64,000 nucleotides of DNA from contig QCFY01000006.1 in the NCBI GenBank assembly GCA_003280085.1, positions 1 through 64,000 of the forward strand. The letters run 5' to 3'. A model generated the notes under the pieces. It did no database searches and was not told the DNA's origin. It was given only the letters and a program-made list of their open reading frames with translations. The position numbers and the translations under genes were made by a program. Origin of the DNA: Prochlorococcus sp. AG-363-O06 (GTDB taxonomy: Bacteria > Cyanobacteriota > Cyanobacteriia > PCC-6307 > Cyanobiaceae). This document shows, in pieces, positions 37,850 to 46,837 of the stretch (the first letter of the stretch is position 1; every line of letters begins with the position of its first letter).

Positions 37850-38695
37850 ATGACTGACGTTTCGACTGATCCAGCGCTACTTGAAGTTTGCTTCAGATAT
37901 CTCATTTTGGGAATTATTCAGGGGGTTACAGAATTCTTACCTATCAGTAGCACTGCTCACTTAAAAATCCTGCCAATGTTTTTTGGGTGGGGCGACCCTG
38001 GAATCTCAGTATCAGCAGCAATTCAACTGGGCAGCATATTTGCAGTCATTGGTTACTTTAGAAAAGACCTGAAGAAAGTATTTTTCGGAATTACAAATGC
38101 AATGAGAAAAGCCCAATGGCGTGAAAAGAATGCTCGCCTTGGCATTTCTATTGCTTTAGGAACAATTCCAATATTTATAACAGGCTTAGCAATCAAAGTT
38201 TTTTGGCCAAACTTTGAAAATTCATCCCTAAGAAGCAGTACAAGTATTGCTTTGACTTCTGTATTAATGGCACTCGTACTTGCCTATGCAGAAAAAAAGG
38301 CCAAACAAATAAAGCACCTTGCAAACGTCTCTGGGAAAGATGGATTCATGATTGGATTAGCACAAGTTCTAGCGCTCATTCCAGGGGTTTCTCGTTCGGG
38401 AATCACATTAACTGCTGCTCTCATCAATGGATGGGAAAGGAATGACGCTGCACGATTCTCATTCCTACTTGGTATTCCTGCAATCACAATCGCAGGAATA
38501 GTTGAAATAAAAGGAGCATTAAATAGTAATTTCAATGCAGAATTACTACCTTTATTTATTGGTGTCTTAAGTGCCTTTATAGTTTCATGGTTGAGTATTG
38601 ATTGGCTACTCAAATATCTACAACGACATAGCACATGGATCTTTGTTGGATATAGATTGCTTTTTGGCTTTTGCTTGCTGGCATTATGGTCATGA
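37850..38695 (+). CDS. uppP: Undecaprenyl-diphosphatase
   Basis: A 281-residue BacA-type polytopic enzyme with the two signature loops EFLPISSTAHL (about 27-37) and PGVSRSG (about 180), which form the active site. It dephosphorylates undecaprenyl diphosphate so the lipid carrier for peptidoglycan and surface polysaccharides can be reused. Eight hydrophobic helices are visible. An 8-bp hairpin lies in its upstream region. The next gene starts 65 nt downstream. Confidence 0.95.
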   Translation: MTDVSTDPALLEVCFRYLILGIIQGVTEFLPISSTAHLKILPMFFGWGDPGISVSAAIQLGSIFAVIGYFRKDLKKVFFGITNAMRKAQWREKNARLGISIALGTIPIFITGLAIKVFWPNFENSSLRSSTSIALTSVLMALVLAYAEKKAKQIKHLANVSGKDGFMIGLAQVLALIPGVSRSGITLTAALINGWERNDAARFSFLLGIPAITIAGIVEIKGALNSNFNAELLPLFIGVLSAFIVSWLSIDWLLKYLQRHSTWIFVGYRLLFGFCLLALWS

Positions 38696-38760
38696 CTACA
38701 GTTAAATCGATAGGAAAGGCTGGTTGAGCAGTGTGGATTGAACAAGCAGAGAGTGTCGCA

Positions 38761-40110
38761 ATGTCCTCTATTGTCTATGCCTCCTCCAAACCAAAACCTG
38801 CTGTTGTCGCTTATGTCAAACCAGGTTCAATAGGAGAAGAATTAGGTTTTGAACCAGGAGATAGCTTGGTCAGTATTAATGGAATACAGCCTCGCGATTT
38901 AATTGACTACAAGTTTCTGATAGTCGAAGAAGAACTACATCTTGAAGTACTTGATATTAATGGAATCCATCATCATATTGACTTGGAAAAAGACTCAGAT
39001 GATGAGCTAGGGCTAGGCTTTACAGAAGCGTTATTTGATGGCTTGCGTCAATGCAACAATAAATGCTCGTTTTGTTTTATTGACCAACAACCATCTGGCC
39101 AGAGAAAAAGTCTCTATCTCAAAGATGATGATTTTCGTCTCAGCTTCCTATATGGCTCATATTTAACTCTTACAAACTTGACAGAAGCAGACTGGCTCAG
39201 AATTGAAACCCAACGACTTTCGCCTTTATTCGTTTCTGTCCATGCAACAAATCCACATCTCAGATCAAAATTACTAAAAAACCCTAGAGGTTCATTGCTT
39301 TTAGAGCAACTAAGTTGGTTTTCCAAACGAGGCTTACAAATCCACGCGCAAATAGTTGTTTGCCCTGGAATTAATGATCAAGAAGCTTTAGAAGAATCCC
39401 TAACGGAATTAGCTAAGTTTGGAGAAGGAGAATGGCCTGCAGTTCTTTCAACAGCAGTTGTACCCGTTGGGCTCACTAAATTCAGACCAAGCTCAGATGC
39501 AATGAAGCCAGTGGATGAGGTTTGTGCAAGAACGGTGATTAAACAAGTCGAAAAACTTCAACTTCAATTCAAAGAAAAAATCGGTTCAAGCTTTGCATGG
39601 CTTTCAGATGAATGGTACTTAATTGGCGGCAAGGCCTTACCACCAAGAAAACATTACGAAGATCTGCCTCAGCAGGAAAATGGTGTTGGAAGTATTAGAG
39701 CTTTTCTAGAGGAAATCTCAGAAGCATCAAAGAAACTTCCCACAAAACTTGGGCAAAAAAGATCTTGTAGTTGGGTTGTTGGCCGACTCGTTGTACAAGC
39801 ATTAACCCCAATATCTGAAAAAATCAATCTTGTTGAAGGCTTAACTCTTTTTTTGTATGGATTGCCAAGTCAATACTGGGGACAAGATAAGGTCGTCACG
39901 GGTCTACTCACAGGCGAGGATTTGCTAAAAGGCCTGTCTGGGAAAGAACTTGGCGAAGAATTACTTCTCCCATCAGTAATGTTAAAAGAGGGTGAAGCTA
40001 TCTTTCTTGATGGCATGACTGTTGAAGAACTTGGTAATACCCTTGAAGTAGAAATAAGAATTGTGCATGGAGCTGATGACATCATGGCCGCAGTCATTGG
40101 TGAAGTCTAA
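38761..40110 (+). CDS. PDZ-radical SAM protein, DUF512/TIGR03279 family
   Basis: About 449 residues from the ATG at 38761; a GTG at 38731 would add ten. The N-terminus is PDZ-like (VKPGSIGEELGFEPGDSLVSINGIQPRDL). Next comes an unusual cluster motif CNNKCSFCF (CxxxCxxC) and the rest of a radical-SAM-like barrel (YLKDDDFRLSFLYGSYLTLTNL, LSPLFVSVHATNP). The C-terminal part is DUF512. The family is widespread in cyanobacteria and also found in Clostridia, but the reaction is not known to me. It is soluble, with no signal peptide. Confidence 0.87.
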   Translation: MSSIVYASSKPKPAVVAYVKPGSIGEELGFEPGDSLVSINGIQPRDLIDYKFLIVEEELHLEVLDINGIHHHIDLEKDSDDELGLGFTEALFDGLRQCNNKCSFCFIDQQPSGQRKSLYLKDDDFRLSFLYGSYLTLTNLTEADWLRIETQRLSPLFVSVHATNPHLRSKLLKNPRGSLLLEQLSWFSKRGLQIHAQIVVCPGINDQEALEESLTELAKFGEGEWPAVLSTAVVPVGLTKFRPSSDAMKPVDEVCARTVIKQVEKLQLQFKEKIGSSFAWLSDEWYLIGGKALPPRKHYEDLPQQENGVGSIRAFLEEISEASKKLPTKLGQKRSCSWVVGRLVVQALTPISEKINLVEGLTLFLYGLPSQYWGQDKVVTGLLTGEDLLKGLSGKELGEELLLPSVMLKEGEAIFLDGMTVEELGNTLEVEIRIVHGADDIMAAVIGEV

Positions 40111-40147
40111 GAAATTCTCTAAGCTCCGCTTAAGTTATTAAATTGTT

Positions 40148-41869
40148 GTGAGGAGGATTACTGCGAGGATCATTTTCCTGACTGGACTCCTATTTCAAGG
40201 GGTTTATACGGTCAGAGCAGATCAAGCTGTGCAAAACAATTTGCCAGCTAAAAAATTGGAGTACGCCTCCAAATCCAATCAAGCTGGCAAAAAGGCACTT
40301 ACGGCTCAACCTCCTGTAACTAGTGCACTTGAAATCAAAGGATCACGTCCAAGGCAAAATGGATCTGAATTATTTATTGACAGAACAAGTTTCAGCCAAA
40401 AGCTTGTCAGACTAAAAGCACCTGATGACCTGTCACTTCCTAATCAAACCTCTCAAGTCAAAATTCGTGAGCAAATACCCTTAACTGTTGAAGAAGTTAC
40501 AGAGTTAGTAGAGAGAAACAATACAGCAATCAAGGCAATGGGCTTACAAGTAGATCAAAGTAAGGAGTTACTTCTTGCAGCAATCGCCAGATGGTACCCA
40601 ACTATTAATTTGTCAGCCAATGGTCTGCCTGAATATTTTTCTATTGAGACATTTAGAAATTCAAAATTCGGGGGAGATACTCATGGGAGACAATGGAAAA
40701 GAGCATTATCTTTGCAAGTGAGATGGAATCTCATTGATCCAGCGAGAGTCCCAGAAATTGCTGCGGCAAGAGATACTTATGAAAAAGCAAAGAATACATA
40801 CTTTATTTCTCTAAGGAATGTGAGGTTAAATGCACTAACTCAATATTTTCTATTACAACAAGCAGATGAAGGCGTACGTATAGGAAAAGAATCTATTCGT
40901 GCATCATTAATTAGCCTTCGTGATGCAAAAGCTCGTTTTGAATCAGGTGTTGCAACTAGGCTAGAAGTTTTAGAAGCAGAGACTCAGCTTGCTAGGGATA
41001 AAAAACTGTTAACACGAAAGCTTGGTGATCAAAAAATTACCAGAAGAGCGCTGGCATCGCTTCTAAATCTGCCACCAGAGATAACACCCACTGCTGCAAC
41101 CCCAACACAAATCCTTGGCCTGTGGGAAGCATCACTTGAAGAAAGTATCATTGCAGCCTATGGATTTAGAGAAGAACTTGACCGACTAATACTGGATATA
41201 TCAATCAGCAATAGTAATGCGAATTCAGCACTAGCATCTATTCAACCTATACTGAGTTTAGTAAATACTTATAGTACAAGTTCGTATGATGGTCAAACAG
41301 GTATAGCTACATCATCAAGTGTTGATATGGATGACAATGGTTCAAGTCTAAGTAACACAATTGGGCTAAATGCAACTTGGAGAATTTTCGATGGTGGAAA
41401 AGCTAGATCACTTTATAGATATCACAAAAAGAAAGCTGAAGAAGCCAAAGCAGATTTCGCATCTACCAGAGAAGAAATGCGGAAAGAAGTCGAAGAGAGT
41501 TACTATAACTTGCAAACTGCTAATGAAGATATAAATACATCAACAAGAGAAGTTATAGCATCTAGAGAAGCCTTAAGACTTGCTAGGCTTAGGTTCCAAG
41601 CAGGTATCACAACACAAAGAGAAGTTGTTAACAATCAACGAGACTTAACTCAAGCCGAAGTTAGATTTACTAATGCAATTACCGTATACAATACCAGCTT
41701 GGCACAGCTTAAACGCAGGACAGGAATTGATAGAATCCAAGCATGTGAGCCTAATGAAATTTCATCATCAAAGAAAGATAATGAAAAGTTGACTGATCTA
41801 CCTATCGAGCCATACCCAGTAATACCAGCTTGTAAAGCATCTACTATAGAAAATAGGGATGAAAAGTAA
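40148..41869 (+). CDS. TolC-like outer-membrane efflux protein
   Basis: A 573-residue outer-membrane factor. The GTG start gives a good signal peptide (MRRITARIIFLTGLLFQGVYTVRA), though its AGGAGG falls just inside the frame. After a linker of about 90 residues come two homologous OEP repeats with long coiled coils (SKELLLAAIARWYPTINLSA; ARFESGVATRLEVLEAETQL; EEMRKEVEESYYNLQTANED; RFQAGITTQREVVNNQRDL). These trimers form the exit duct for RND/ABC efflux and type I secretion. No pump is adjacent, so it may serve several. The stop overlaps the next gene by 11 nt. Confidence 0.9.
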   Translation: MRRITARIIFLTGLLFQGVYTVRADQAVQNNLPAKKLEYASKSNQAGKKALTAQPPVTSALEIKGSRPRQNGSELFIDRTSFSQKLVRLKAPDDLSLPNQTSQVKIREQIPLTVEEVTELVERNNTAIKAMGLQVDQSKELLLAAIARWYPTINLSANGLPEYFSIETFRNSKFGGDTHGRQWKRALSLQVRWNLIDPARVPEIAAARDTYEKAKNTYFISLRNVRLNALTQYFLLQQADEGVRIGKESIRASLISLRDAKARFESGVATRLEVLEAETQLARDKKLLTRKLGDQKITRRALASLLNLPPEITPTAATPTQILGLWEASLEESIIAAYGFREELDRLILDISISNSNANSALASIQPILSLVNTYSTSSYDGQTGIATSSSVDMDDNGSSLSNTIGLNATWRIFDGGKARSLYRYHKKKAEEAKADFASTREEMRKEVEESYYNLQTANEDINTSTREVIASREALRLARLRFQAGITTQREVVNNQRDLTQAEVRFTNAITVYNTSLAQLKRRTGIDRIQACEPNEISSSKKDNEKLTDLPIEPYPVIPACKASTIENRDEK

Positions 41870-42674
41870 TTATCCAAAAAATCTAGATATGAATCAAATT
41901 AAAGAGGTTGAAAGCCTCTTAGATCATGTATCCAAGAGGCAAATGCAGGACTTTGGTAATATAGCTTCAGATATAAAGCCAGATGGAACACTGATCACTG
42001 AATGCGATCGTTGGAGTGATAGGACAATTGTAAATACCCTTGGGAAAATAAATAAAGGAGAAGGTGTATTAAGTGAAGAGGGTTGTCAAACTGTTCCTAA
42101 TTCTGAAGCATATTGGGTAGTAGACCCCTTAGACGGAACAACTAACTTTGCCGCAGGAATTCCATATTGGGCCATTTCTATGGCTCGTGTTGTTAATGGC
42201 CAACCAGAGACAGCCTTCTTAGACGTTCCTGCATTAAATAAAAGAATACTTGCAATCAAAGGTAAAGGAGTCTGGCTCAATGGCAAGGAAATCTCTATTG
42301 AACAAAGAAACTTGACTAAGAGTGAATGTGTTTCTTTATGTAGTCGTTCAATTCGAGTATTGCAAAAAAAACCAAATAAGCCTTTTCCAGGAAAAATTAG
42401 ATTACTTGGTGTGGCTAGTTTAAATATGACAAGCGTGGCAATTGGCCAAACAATTGCAGCATTAGAAGCGACTCCAAAAATTTGGGATTTGGCCGCAGCT
42501 TGGTTGATTTTATCTGAACTTAAATGCCCAATAAAATGGCTAAATATAGATCCATCCAATCTTATTCCTGGCCAAGACCTAAGTACTGTTGGATTCCCGG
42601 TTCTGACTGCAAATTCTAATACTGAATTAAAACGTTTTTTGCCCTGGGCCGAAGCCCTCTTTAATGATCAATAA
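41859..42674 (+). CDS. Inositol monophosphatase family protein
   Basis: A 271-residue Mg2+/Li+-dependent phosphatase. The metal-binding motif DPLDGTTNF is intact, preceded by the acidic LSEEG and followed by the C-terminal WDLAAAWLIL Asp. Family members dephosphorylate inositol phosphate, histidinol phosphate or sugar bisphosphates, and the substrate cannot be read from the motifs. The ATG at 41859 overlaps the TolC-like stop. A second ATG at 41889 (MNQIKEVES) would avoid the overlap and is plausible. Confidence 0.88.
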   Translation: MKSNYPKNLDMNQIKEVESLLDHVSKRQMQDFGNIASDIKPDGTLITECDRWSDRTIVNTLGKINKGEGVLSEEGCQTVPNSEAYWVVDPLDGTTNFAAGIPYWAISMARVVNGQPETAFLDVPALNKRILAIKGKGVWLNGKEISIEQRNLTKSECVSLCSRSIRVLQKKPNKPFPGKIRLLGVASLNMTSVAIGQTIAALEATPKIWDLAAAWLILSELKCPIKWLNIDPSNLIPGQDLSTVGFPVLTANSNTELKRFLPWAEALFNDQ

Positions 42675-42799
42675 GTGATAGTAATATTACTAAAACATTA
42701 AAGAGAAGATTTATTAGAGTTATTTTCGTCATTTATAAACTATTTAGTAGCTCTTCCTCGAGTCACAGCTAGCGTTATAACAAATAAAGTGCAAAAAAC

Positions 42800-43741
42800 G
42801 TGAGATTGCGATTGAGGCATAGAACAAAATGGTTGATAGTCAGTCTTTGGCGGGCGTATGAAAGATGGACACGTTGTGATTGCGTTGATCTAAGCGCAGC
42901 TTTTGCTTATTACACTCTCCAATCTTTCTTTCCGATCTTACTGATATCTCTTTCTGTGGCATCTTGGTTTCTTGGACAGCAAACAGGCCTAGATCAACAA
43001 ATATTGAACCTGACGGCGCAAGCCTTGCCTCCTTCCGTCGTTGGATTGGTCGATTCGACGCTACTCAAACTTGTCAATCAAGGTTTTGGGGCTGGAATCC
43101 TAGGTGCAATTTTTCTGATGATCACCGCTGGAAATGCATATCTAACTTTGCAAAGAGGAGCAGATCGACTTTGGGCAGATGCACTACCACCGCCAAAAGT
43201 CCCTGCACCATTGCGAATTCAAGCATTCAGATTTCTGCGTACCCGCTTAGAAGCATTTCTAGTCGTTTTGCTAGTTGGACTATTAGTAGTCGTTGACCAA
43301 ATAAGTGCAAACGTTCGAATGATCCCTGGAGCTGTTTATGAAGATCTCACCCAAACAAGTCCATGGATTGCTAATGCCTTATCAAAAATTCCAGTATTAG
43401 AAGTAGGCCAATTCATAGTGCCACTTTTTGGCCTATCAATAATGGCTTTATTACTCCAAGCCTTACTACCAAGCAGGCGCGTACCTATAAGGCCTCTAAT
43501 ACCAGGCGCATTTATGATTGGCACACTTTTAACAATATTAAATTTGGCCGTGAGCCGAAGCATCCTTTCTCTTGGCTCAAGATTTCAGGCTTATGGAATT
43601 ATTGGAGGTGTTCTGGTATTAACACTCTGGGTCTGGATGATGGGAGTAATTATTTATTTCGGACAATGCTGGAGTGTTGTTCTGGCAAGCATGCAGATGC
43701 CTAGAAATAAAAGCAGAAACAAGCTCTTTCAAACTAATTGA
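42800..43741 (+). CDS. YihY/BrkB family inner-membrane protein
   Basis: 313 residues starting with GTG. The conserved first helix has DLSAAFAYYTLQSFFPILL, the YihY/BrkB (formerly called RNase BN) signature, and the GGVLVLTLWVWMMGVIIYFG region lies near the end. About six helices with a basic tail. Despite old names it is not a nuclease. It is sometimes called a virulence factor and its real role, perhaps transport, is unknown. It is followed by the zinc-ribbon gene after 1 nt. Confidence 0.88.
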   Translation: MRLRLRHRTKWLIVSLWRAYERWTRCDCVDLSAAFAYYTLQSFFPILLISLSVASWFLGQQTGLDQQILNLTAQALPPSVVGLVDSTLLKLVNQGFGAGILGAIFLMITAGNAYLTLQRGADRLWADALPPPKVPAPLRIQAFRFLRTRLEAFLVVLLVGLLVVVDQISANVRMIPGAVYEDLTQTSPWIANALSKIPVLEVGQFIVPLFGLSIMALLLQALLPSRRVPIRPLIPGAFMIGTLLTILNLAVSRSILSLGSRFQAYGIIGGVLVLTLWVWMMGVIIYFGQCWSVVLASMQMPRNKSRNKLFQTN

Positions 43742-43742
43742 T

Positions 43743-44096
43743 ATGAAAAAAATCTCACCATTACTGTTGCTCCTTATATTTTTAATACTTCTGTTACCAA
43801 CAGCGATAGGGAGAGTGCTTCTAGATATAGCAGGAGGATTAATGCTTTTATTTCTTGGGGTGCCCTTACTATTGGGAGGAATCGGCTGGCTGGGATGGCG
43901 CTCAATTAAATCCAAAATGTATACATGCGAATCATGTGGTTTAACTTCATTTAGTAATAACTTAAATTGTCCTTTATGTGGAGCCAGTAGGTCGCTAGAT
44001 AAATCCTCCAAGGGGAAAAGTACAAATTATGATAACAATCCTGCAAGCTCTGCAACAATTGATATAAAAGCAGAAGATGCAGGGGAAGAAAATTAA
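43743..44096 (+). CDS. Membrane protein with C-terminal zinc ribbon
   Basis: 117 residues from the ATG one nucleotide after the BrkB-like stop. Two hydrophobic helices (about 5-20 and 28-52) are followed by a CxxC-x10-CxxC zinc ribbon (Cys62, Cys65, Cys76, Cys79: TCESCG and NCPLCG) and a charged tail of about 35 residues. Probably a membrane-anchored metal-binding adaptor. I do not recognise a named family. Its stop overlaps the convergent xseB end by 4 nt. Confidence 0.8.
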   Translation: MKKISPLLLLLIFLILLLPTAIGRVLLDIAGGLMLLFLGVPLLLGGIGWLGWRSIKSKMYTCESCGLTSFSNNLNCPLCGASRSLDKSSKGKSTNYDNNPASSATIDIKAEDAGEEN

Positions 44097-44425
44097 TTTT
44101 CCTTATCTTCACCAAAAGTCTCAAGATCCATCTGCAGAACTTCTTGATCAATCTTATCCAGTAACTTTAAGCAATGTTCTAAACAAAATTTTCCTTTCAA
44201 ATAATAAGTCTGCAGGTCTTCTACTTGAACATTATCTCTCTGCAAGTTATCAAGAATCGAATCAAGAGTCTCTAAAGCTTCTTCATAGCTAAGCTTGCTA
44301 ATCGAAGATCTGAAATCAAGAGATCTTTGATCATTGATCGATGTCGGGAGATCCTTATTTACTGATTGATCTGAATTAGTTTTATTTTCATCATGATTAG
44401 CAAAATTAGGCTTCTTCTTATTCAT
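44093..44425 (-). CDS. xseB: Exodeoxyribonuclease VII small subunit
   Basis: A 110-residue protein. The XseB core (SYEEALETLDSILDNLQRDN, LQTYYLKGKFCLEHCLKLLDKI) lies at about 43-95, after an unusually long polar N-terminus. An internal start is possible, but none has better support. It forms the helical arms of the ExoVII complex, which degrades single-stranded DNA. It overlaps xseA by 8 nt, as expected for a coupled pair. Confidence 0.88.
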   Translation of the reverse strand: MNKKKPNFANHDENKTNSDQSVNKDLPTSINDQRSLDFRSSISKLSYEEALETLDSILDNLQRDNVQVEDLQTYYLKGKFCLEHCLKLLDKIDQEVLQMDLETFGEDKEN

Positions 44426-45578
44426 ATGTCTTACTTTTAGAATTTTTCTGTTCTACTATTGATTCTATATTACCATCAAGAAATTTGATATTTAATTTTT
44501 GGCCTAGAGAAAGTCCTTTGATACTTTTAACAATTACACCAGAGGAGTCTTTAACAATTGCGAATCCTCTAGAGAGCAACTTGTCAGGTGACAATGCAAA
44601 AAGCAATTGACGTTTTTGCATTAACGTCGCACGTTGTTGCGCCAAGACTCTTAATGGTGAATAAAATTCAAAAGCCTTTGCTATTTCAAGGACCTTGCTC
44701 CTTTTATTTCTCAAAAGCCAACCCATGTAATCGTTAAGCCGCTCTTTTCTTTGGAAACATTGAGCATAGGATTCAGTTCTACTCGGCAAAGCAGAAATAA
44801 TTGCAGCCGTTGGAGTAGCTGCTCGATGATCTGCTACTAAGTCCGCAACAGTAATATCATCTTCATGCCCTAAACCAGTAATCACTGGTATTGGACAGTT
44901 TGAAATCAGACGACATAAACCTTCGTCGTCAAAAACCATCAAGTCTTCACGACTCCCTCCGCCCCTAGCTAAAACAATTACTTCAACTCCCAAATGACTA
45001 TTTCTAGAAATTAAATAAGACAATGCTGACTTAATTTTGAAAGCAACAGGGCCTTGAACTGGTATTGGAAAAATTAATACCTTTGCAAGAGGCCATCTTT
45101 CCTTAGAGGTTCGAAGCATGTCAGCAAGTGCAGAACTTGGAACGCTAGTAAGTAAAGCTAAACAAGTAGGGTATTGAGGAATAGCTTTACGGCGTTCAGG
45201 ATCTAATAAGCCATCCTTATTTAATACTTCCTTTACTACTTCAAACTGTCGAAGCACAGTAGCTATAGACGGCCTAATATCAATTATTTGAACAACTAAA
45301 CTTGCCCTTGCTCTCCAAAAATTAATTTTACCGACCAACAAAACCCCATCTGAATCATTTGGCCTAAAACTTATATTTCTAAGAGTAGAGGCCCAAATCA
45401 CTCCACTAATACTTGAATCTCCATCAGTAAGGGTTAACCATAAATGACCATTCTTGAGTTGTGGTTTAGAAACAGATGCATAAAGTAAAAAACGAGGTTC
45501 AAAGCCTCGATCAAGCAAAGAACCTATAGCAGCATTAAGCTCGCCTACAGAGTATCTTTGCAAAGATTCAGTGTTCAA
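44418..45578 (-). CDS. xseA: Exodeoxyribonuclease VII large subunit
   Basis: A 386-residue catalytic subunit with an N-terminal OB fold (SVGELNAAIGSLLDR to about 100) and the nuclease domain containing VIVLARGGGSREDLMVFDDE and ITGLGHEDDITVADLVADHRAATPTAA. It is shorter than E. coli XseA (about 456), mainly in the coiled-coil part. With XseB it cuts single-stranded DNA to oligonucleotides in repair. It starts with ATG at 45578, after a 288-nt region that holds no gene I can support. Confidence 0.93.
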   Translation of the reverse strand: MNTESLQRYSVGELNAAIGSLLDRGFEPRFLLYASVSKPQLKNGHLWLTLTDGDSSISGVIWASTLRNISFRPNDSDGVLLVGKINFWRARASLVVQIIDIRPSIATVLRQFEVVKEVLNKDGLLDPERRKAIPQYPTCLALLTSVPSSALADMLRTSKERWPLAKVLIFPIPVQGPVAFKIKSALSYLISRNSHLGVEVIVLARGGGSREDLMVFDDEGLCRLISNCPIPVITGLGHEDDITVADLVADHRAATPTAAIISALPSRTESYAQCFQRKERLNDYMGWLLRNKRSKVLEIAKAFEFYSPLRVLAQQRATLMQKRQLLFALSPDKLLSRGFAIVKDSSGVIVKSIKGLSLGQKLNIKFLDGNIESIVEQKNSKSKTYE

Positions 45579-45866
45579 GGTTCCGATAGGCTAGGCCCCA
45601 ATAAATGGACAGGCAAAAACTAAATACAGTCAAAACTTGACCCCAAAAATTATGGAAATTAAATATTGAAATTGTAAATGTAATCAAAGTGGTGCTAATT
45701 AGGCGAGAACCATCACGCCTGTTGTTGACAAAAAGCCTTGGCAAAATTCTTATATGAAACTATTAGCTACTTTGGCTTGAAAATAGAGGCCTTAGAAAGA
45801 ATCGATATAACTCATAAAGATCCCCAAAAATAACTAGGAAGCCTGTTGAAACTTTAATTCGAAGTT

Positions 45867-46013
45867 TTATCCAATTCCAATCTGGCCCAATATCCCTTGA
45901 CCAGTCAACAATTCAGTACTTAGCCCAATCAGGATGCCTAACATGGCTAAACGACCATTCCAGGTTTCAGCAAAATTAACAAAGCCAAAACGTGGTTCAA
46001 TTTTTTCTTGCAT
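45867..46013 (-). CDS. hli: High-light-inducible protein (Hli), 48 aa
   Basis: A gene of 49 codons including the stop: ATG at 46011-46013, stop at 45867. The protein contains GFVNFAETWNGRLAMLGILI, the chlorophyll-binding helix with the ExxNGRxAM motif of the Hli/LHC superfamily (Glu16, Asn19, Arg21). Hli proteins bind chlorophyll and carotenoid in thylakoids and protect photosystem II and chlorophyll synthesis under stress. There is one transmembrane helix and a Gly-rich tail. The gene lies upstream of xseA on the same strand. Confidence 0.93.
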   Translation of the reverse strand: MQEKIEPRFGFVNFAETWNGRLAMLGILIGLSTELLTGQGILGQIGIG

Positions 46014-46113
46014 AGGATCCTCTAAGTGAAATCATTGTAGAGATTCTGGCAAGACCATTTGAATCACCCAGAAATAATCCCACATCATATTTTTGATCCA
46101 TTGGCTATTTTGC

Positions 46114-46500
46114 TCACCTCACATGTCTAGAGCCATCAACAGGATGGTAGGCCTCACCTGTTAATTCCTCATAAATTATTGCAGGAAGACCAGTCTCAAA
46201 CATAGTTTGCAAAGCTTCCTTCAAGAAAGGATTCCATCCACCAGTGCTCACTTTCCCATGGCGAACAGTCCAATCCCATGTGCCTTGCAAGTCTCTAGGG
46301 ATTCGTCCCTCTCTGTCTCTTCTGGCAACTAAGTCAAGCGACTCTACAAGACCCACTTGAATAGGCTGTTTGCCATAGGCAGGGGTAAGACTTAATTCAA
46401 GCCTGACTGGATCCTCCTTCAATAAACGCAAGCGAAACCTTGGAGGCAACTTGAGTGTCTTTAAGACTGCGGCAACAATTCGGGTTCTTTGATCCACCAT
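46114..46500 (-). CDS. Conserved hypothetical protein (128 aa)
   Basis: A soluble basic protein with an N-terminal helix (TRIVAAVLKTLKLPPRFRLRLL), a beta-strand pair (VRLELSLTPAYG) and conserved-looking Trp-rich segments (GTWDWTVRHGKVSTGGWNPFLKEAL). I do not recognise a family name; the coding-like composition and position between hli and the DUF2973 gene support a real gene. No cofactor motif and no membrane helix are seen. Function unknown. Confidence 0.75.
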   Translation of the reverse strand: MVDQRTRIVAAVLKTLKLPPRFRLRLLKEDPVRLELSLTPAYGKQPIQVGLVESLDLVARRDREGRIPRDLQGTWDWTVRHGKVSTGGWNPFLKEALQTMFETGLPAIIYEELTGEAYHPVDGSRHVR

Positions 46501-46561
46501 TTACTCCTTATCAAATCATTTGGATGTGTCTTTCGTTGAGAAGCAAAATAATGCAACCAAC

Positions 46562-46837
46562 TTATTCAGCAGAAGTTTCGGCTGACTGTGGAGGGTCTAC
46601 ATCTCCAGAAAAACGAACCGTAAGTAATTCTTCCTCAGTAATGCGACCATCTTGATCTAACAATTCCGGATGAATGGTTAATTTGCCAGTGCGATCTTCC
46701 TTGAAATTTCGCAATCCAGAATCTTGATCTTTGGATCTCTGGCTAGTCCTAAACCCATTACGCATTACACGCAATGCCTGCGAAAGCAAAGCAATGACTA
46801 CAACAACATAAAAAATTGGAATCAAAGAGCTAAACAT
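46562..46837 (-). CDS. DUF2973 family small membrane protein
   Basis: 91 residues: one N-terminal transmembrane helix (IPIFYVVVVIALLSQAL), a basic linker and the conserved TIHPELLDQDGRITEEELLTVRF typical of the cyanobacterial DUF2973 family. The function is unknown. It lies 61 nt upstream of the 128-residue gene on the same strand. Confidence 0.8.
   Translation of the reverse strand: MFSSLIPIFYVVVVIALLSQALRVMRNGFRTSQRSKDQDSGLRNFKEDRTGKLTIHPELLDQDGRITEEELLTVRFSGDVDPPQSAETSAE

Noticed and set aside
38284-38745. 153-codon minus-strand frame
   Set aside because: It overlaps the 3' half of uppP, which has full active-site motifs. It has no sensible start region or domain.
42086-42559. 157-codon minus-strand frame
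   Set aside because: Antisense to the inositol-phosphatase-family gene, which carries the DPLDGTTNF motif; no domain is recognisable in the antisense product.
45579-45866. 288-nt stretch between xseA and the 48-aa hli gene as a possible RNA gene
   Set aside because: No tRNA fold, no strong hairpin with T-run and no long frame. A small RNA cannot be excluded but has no support here.
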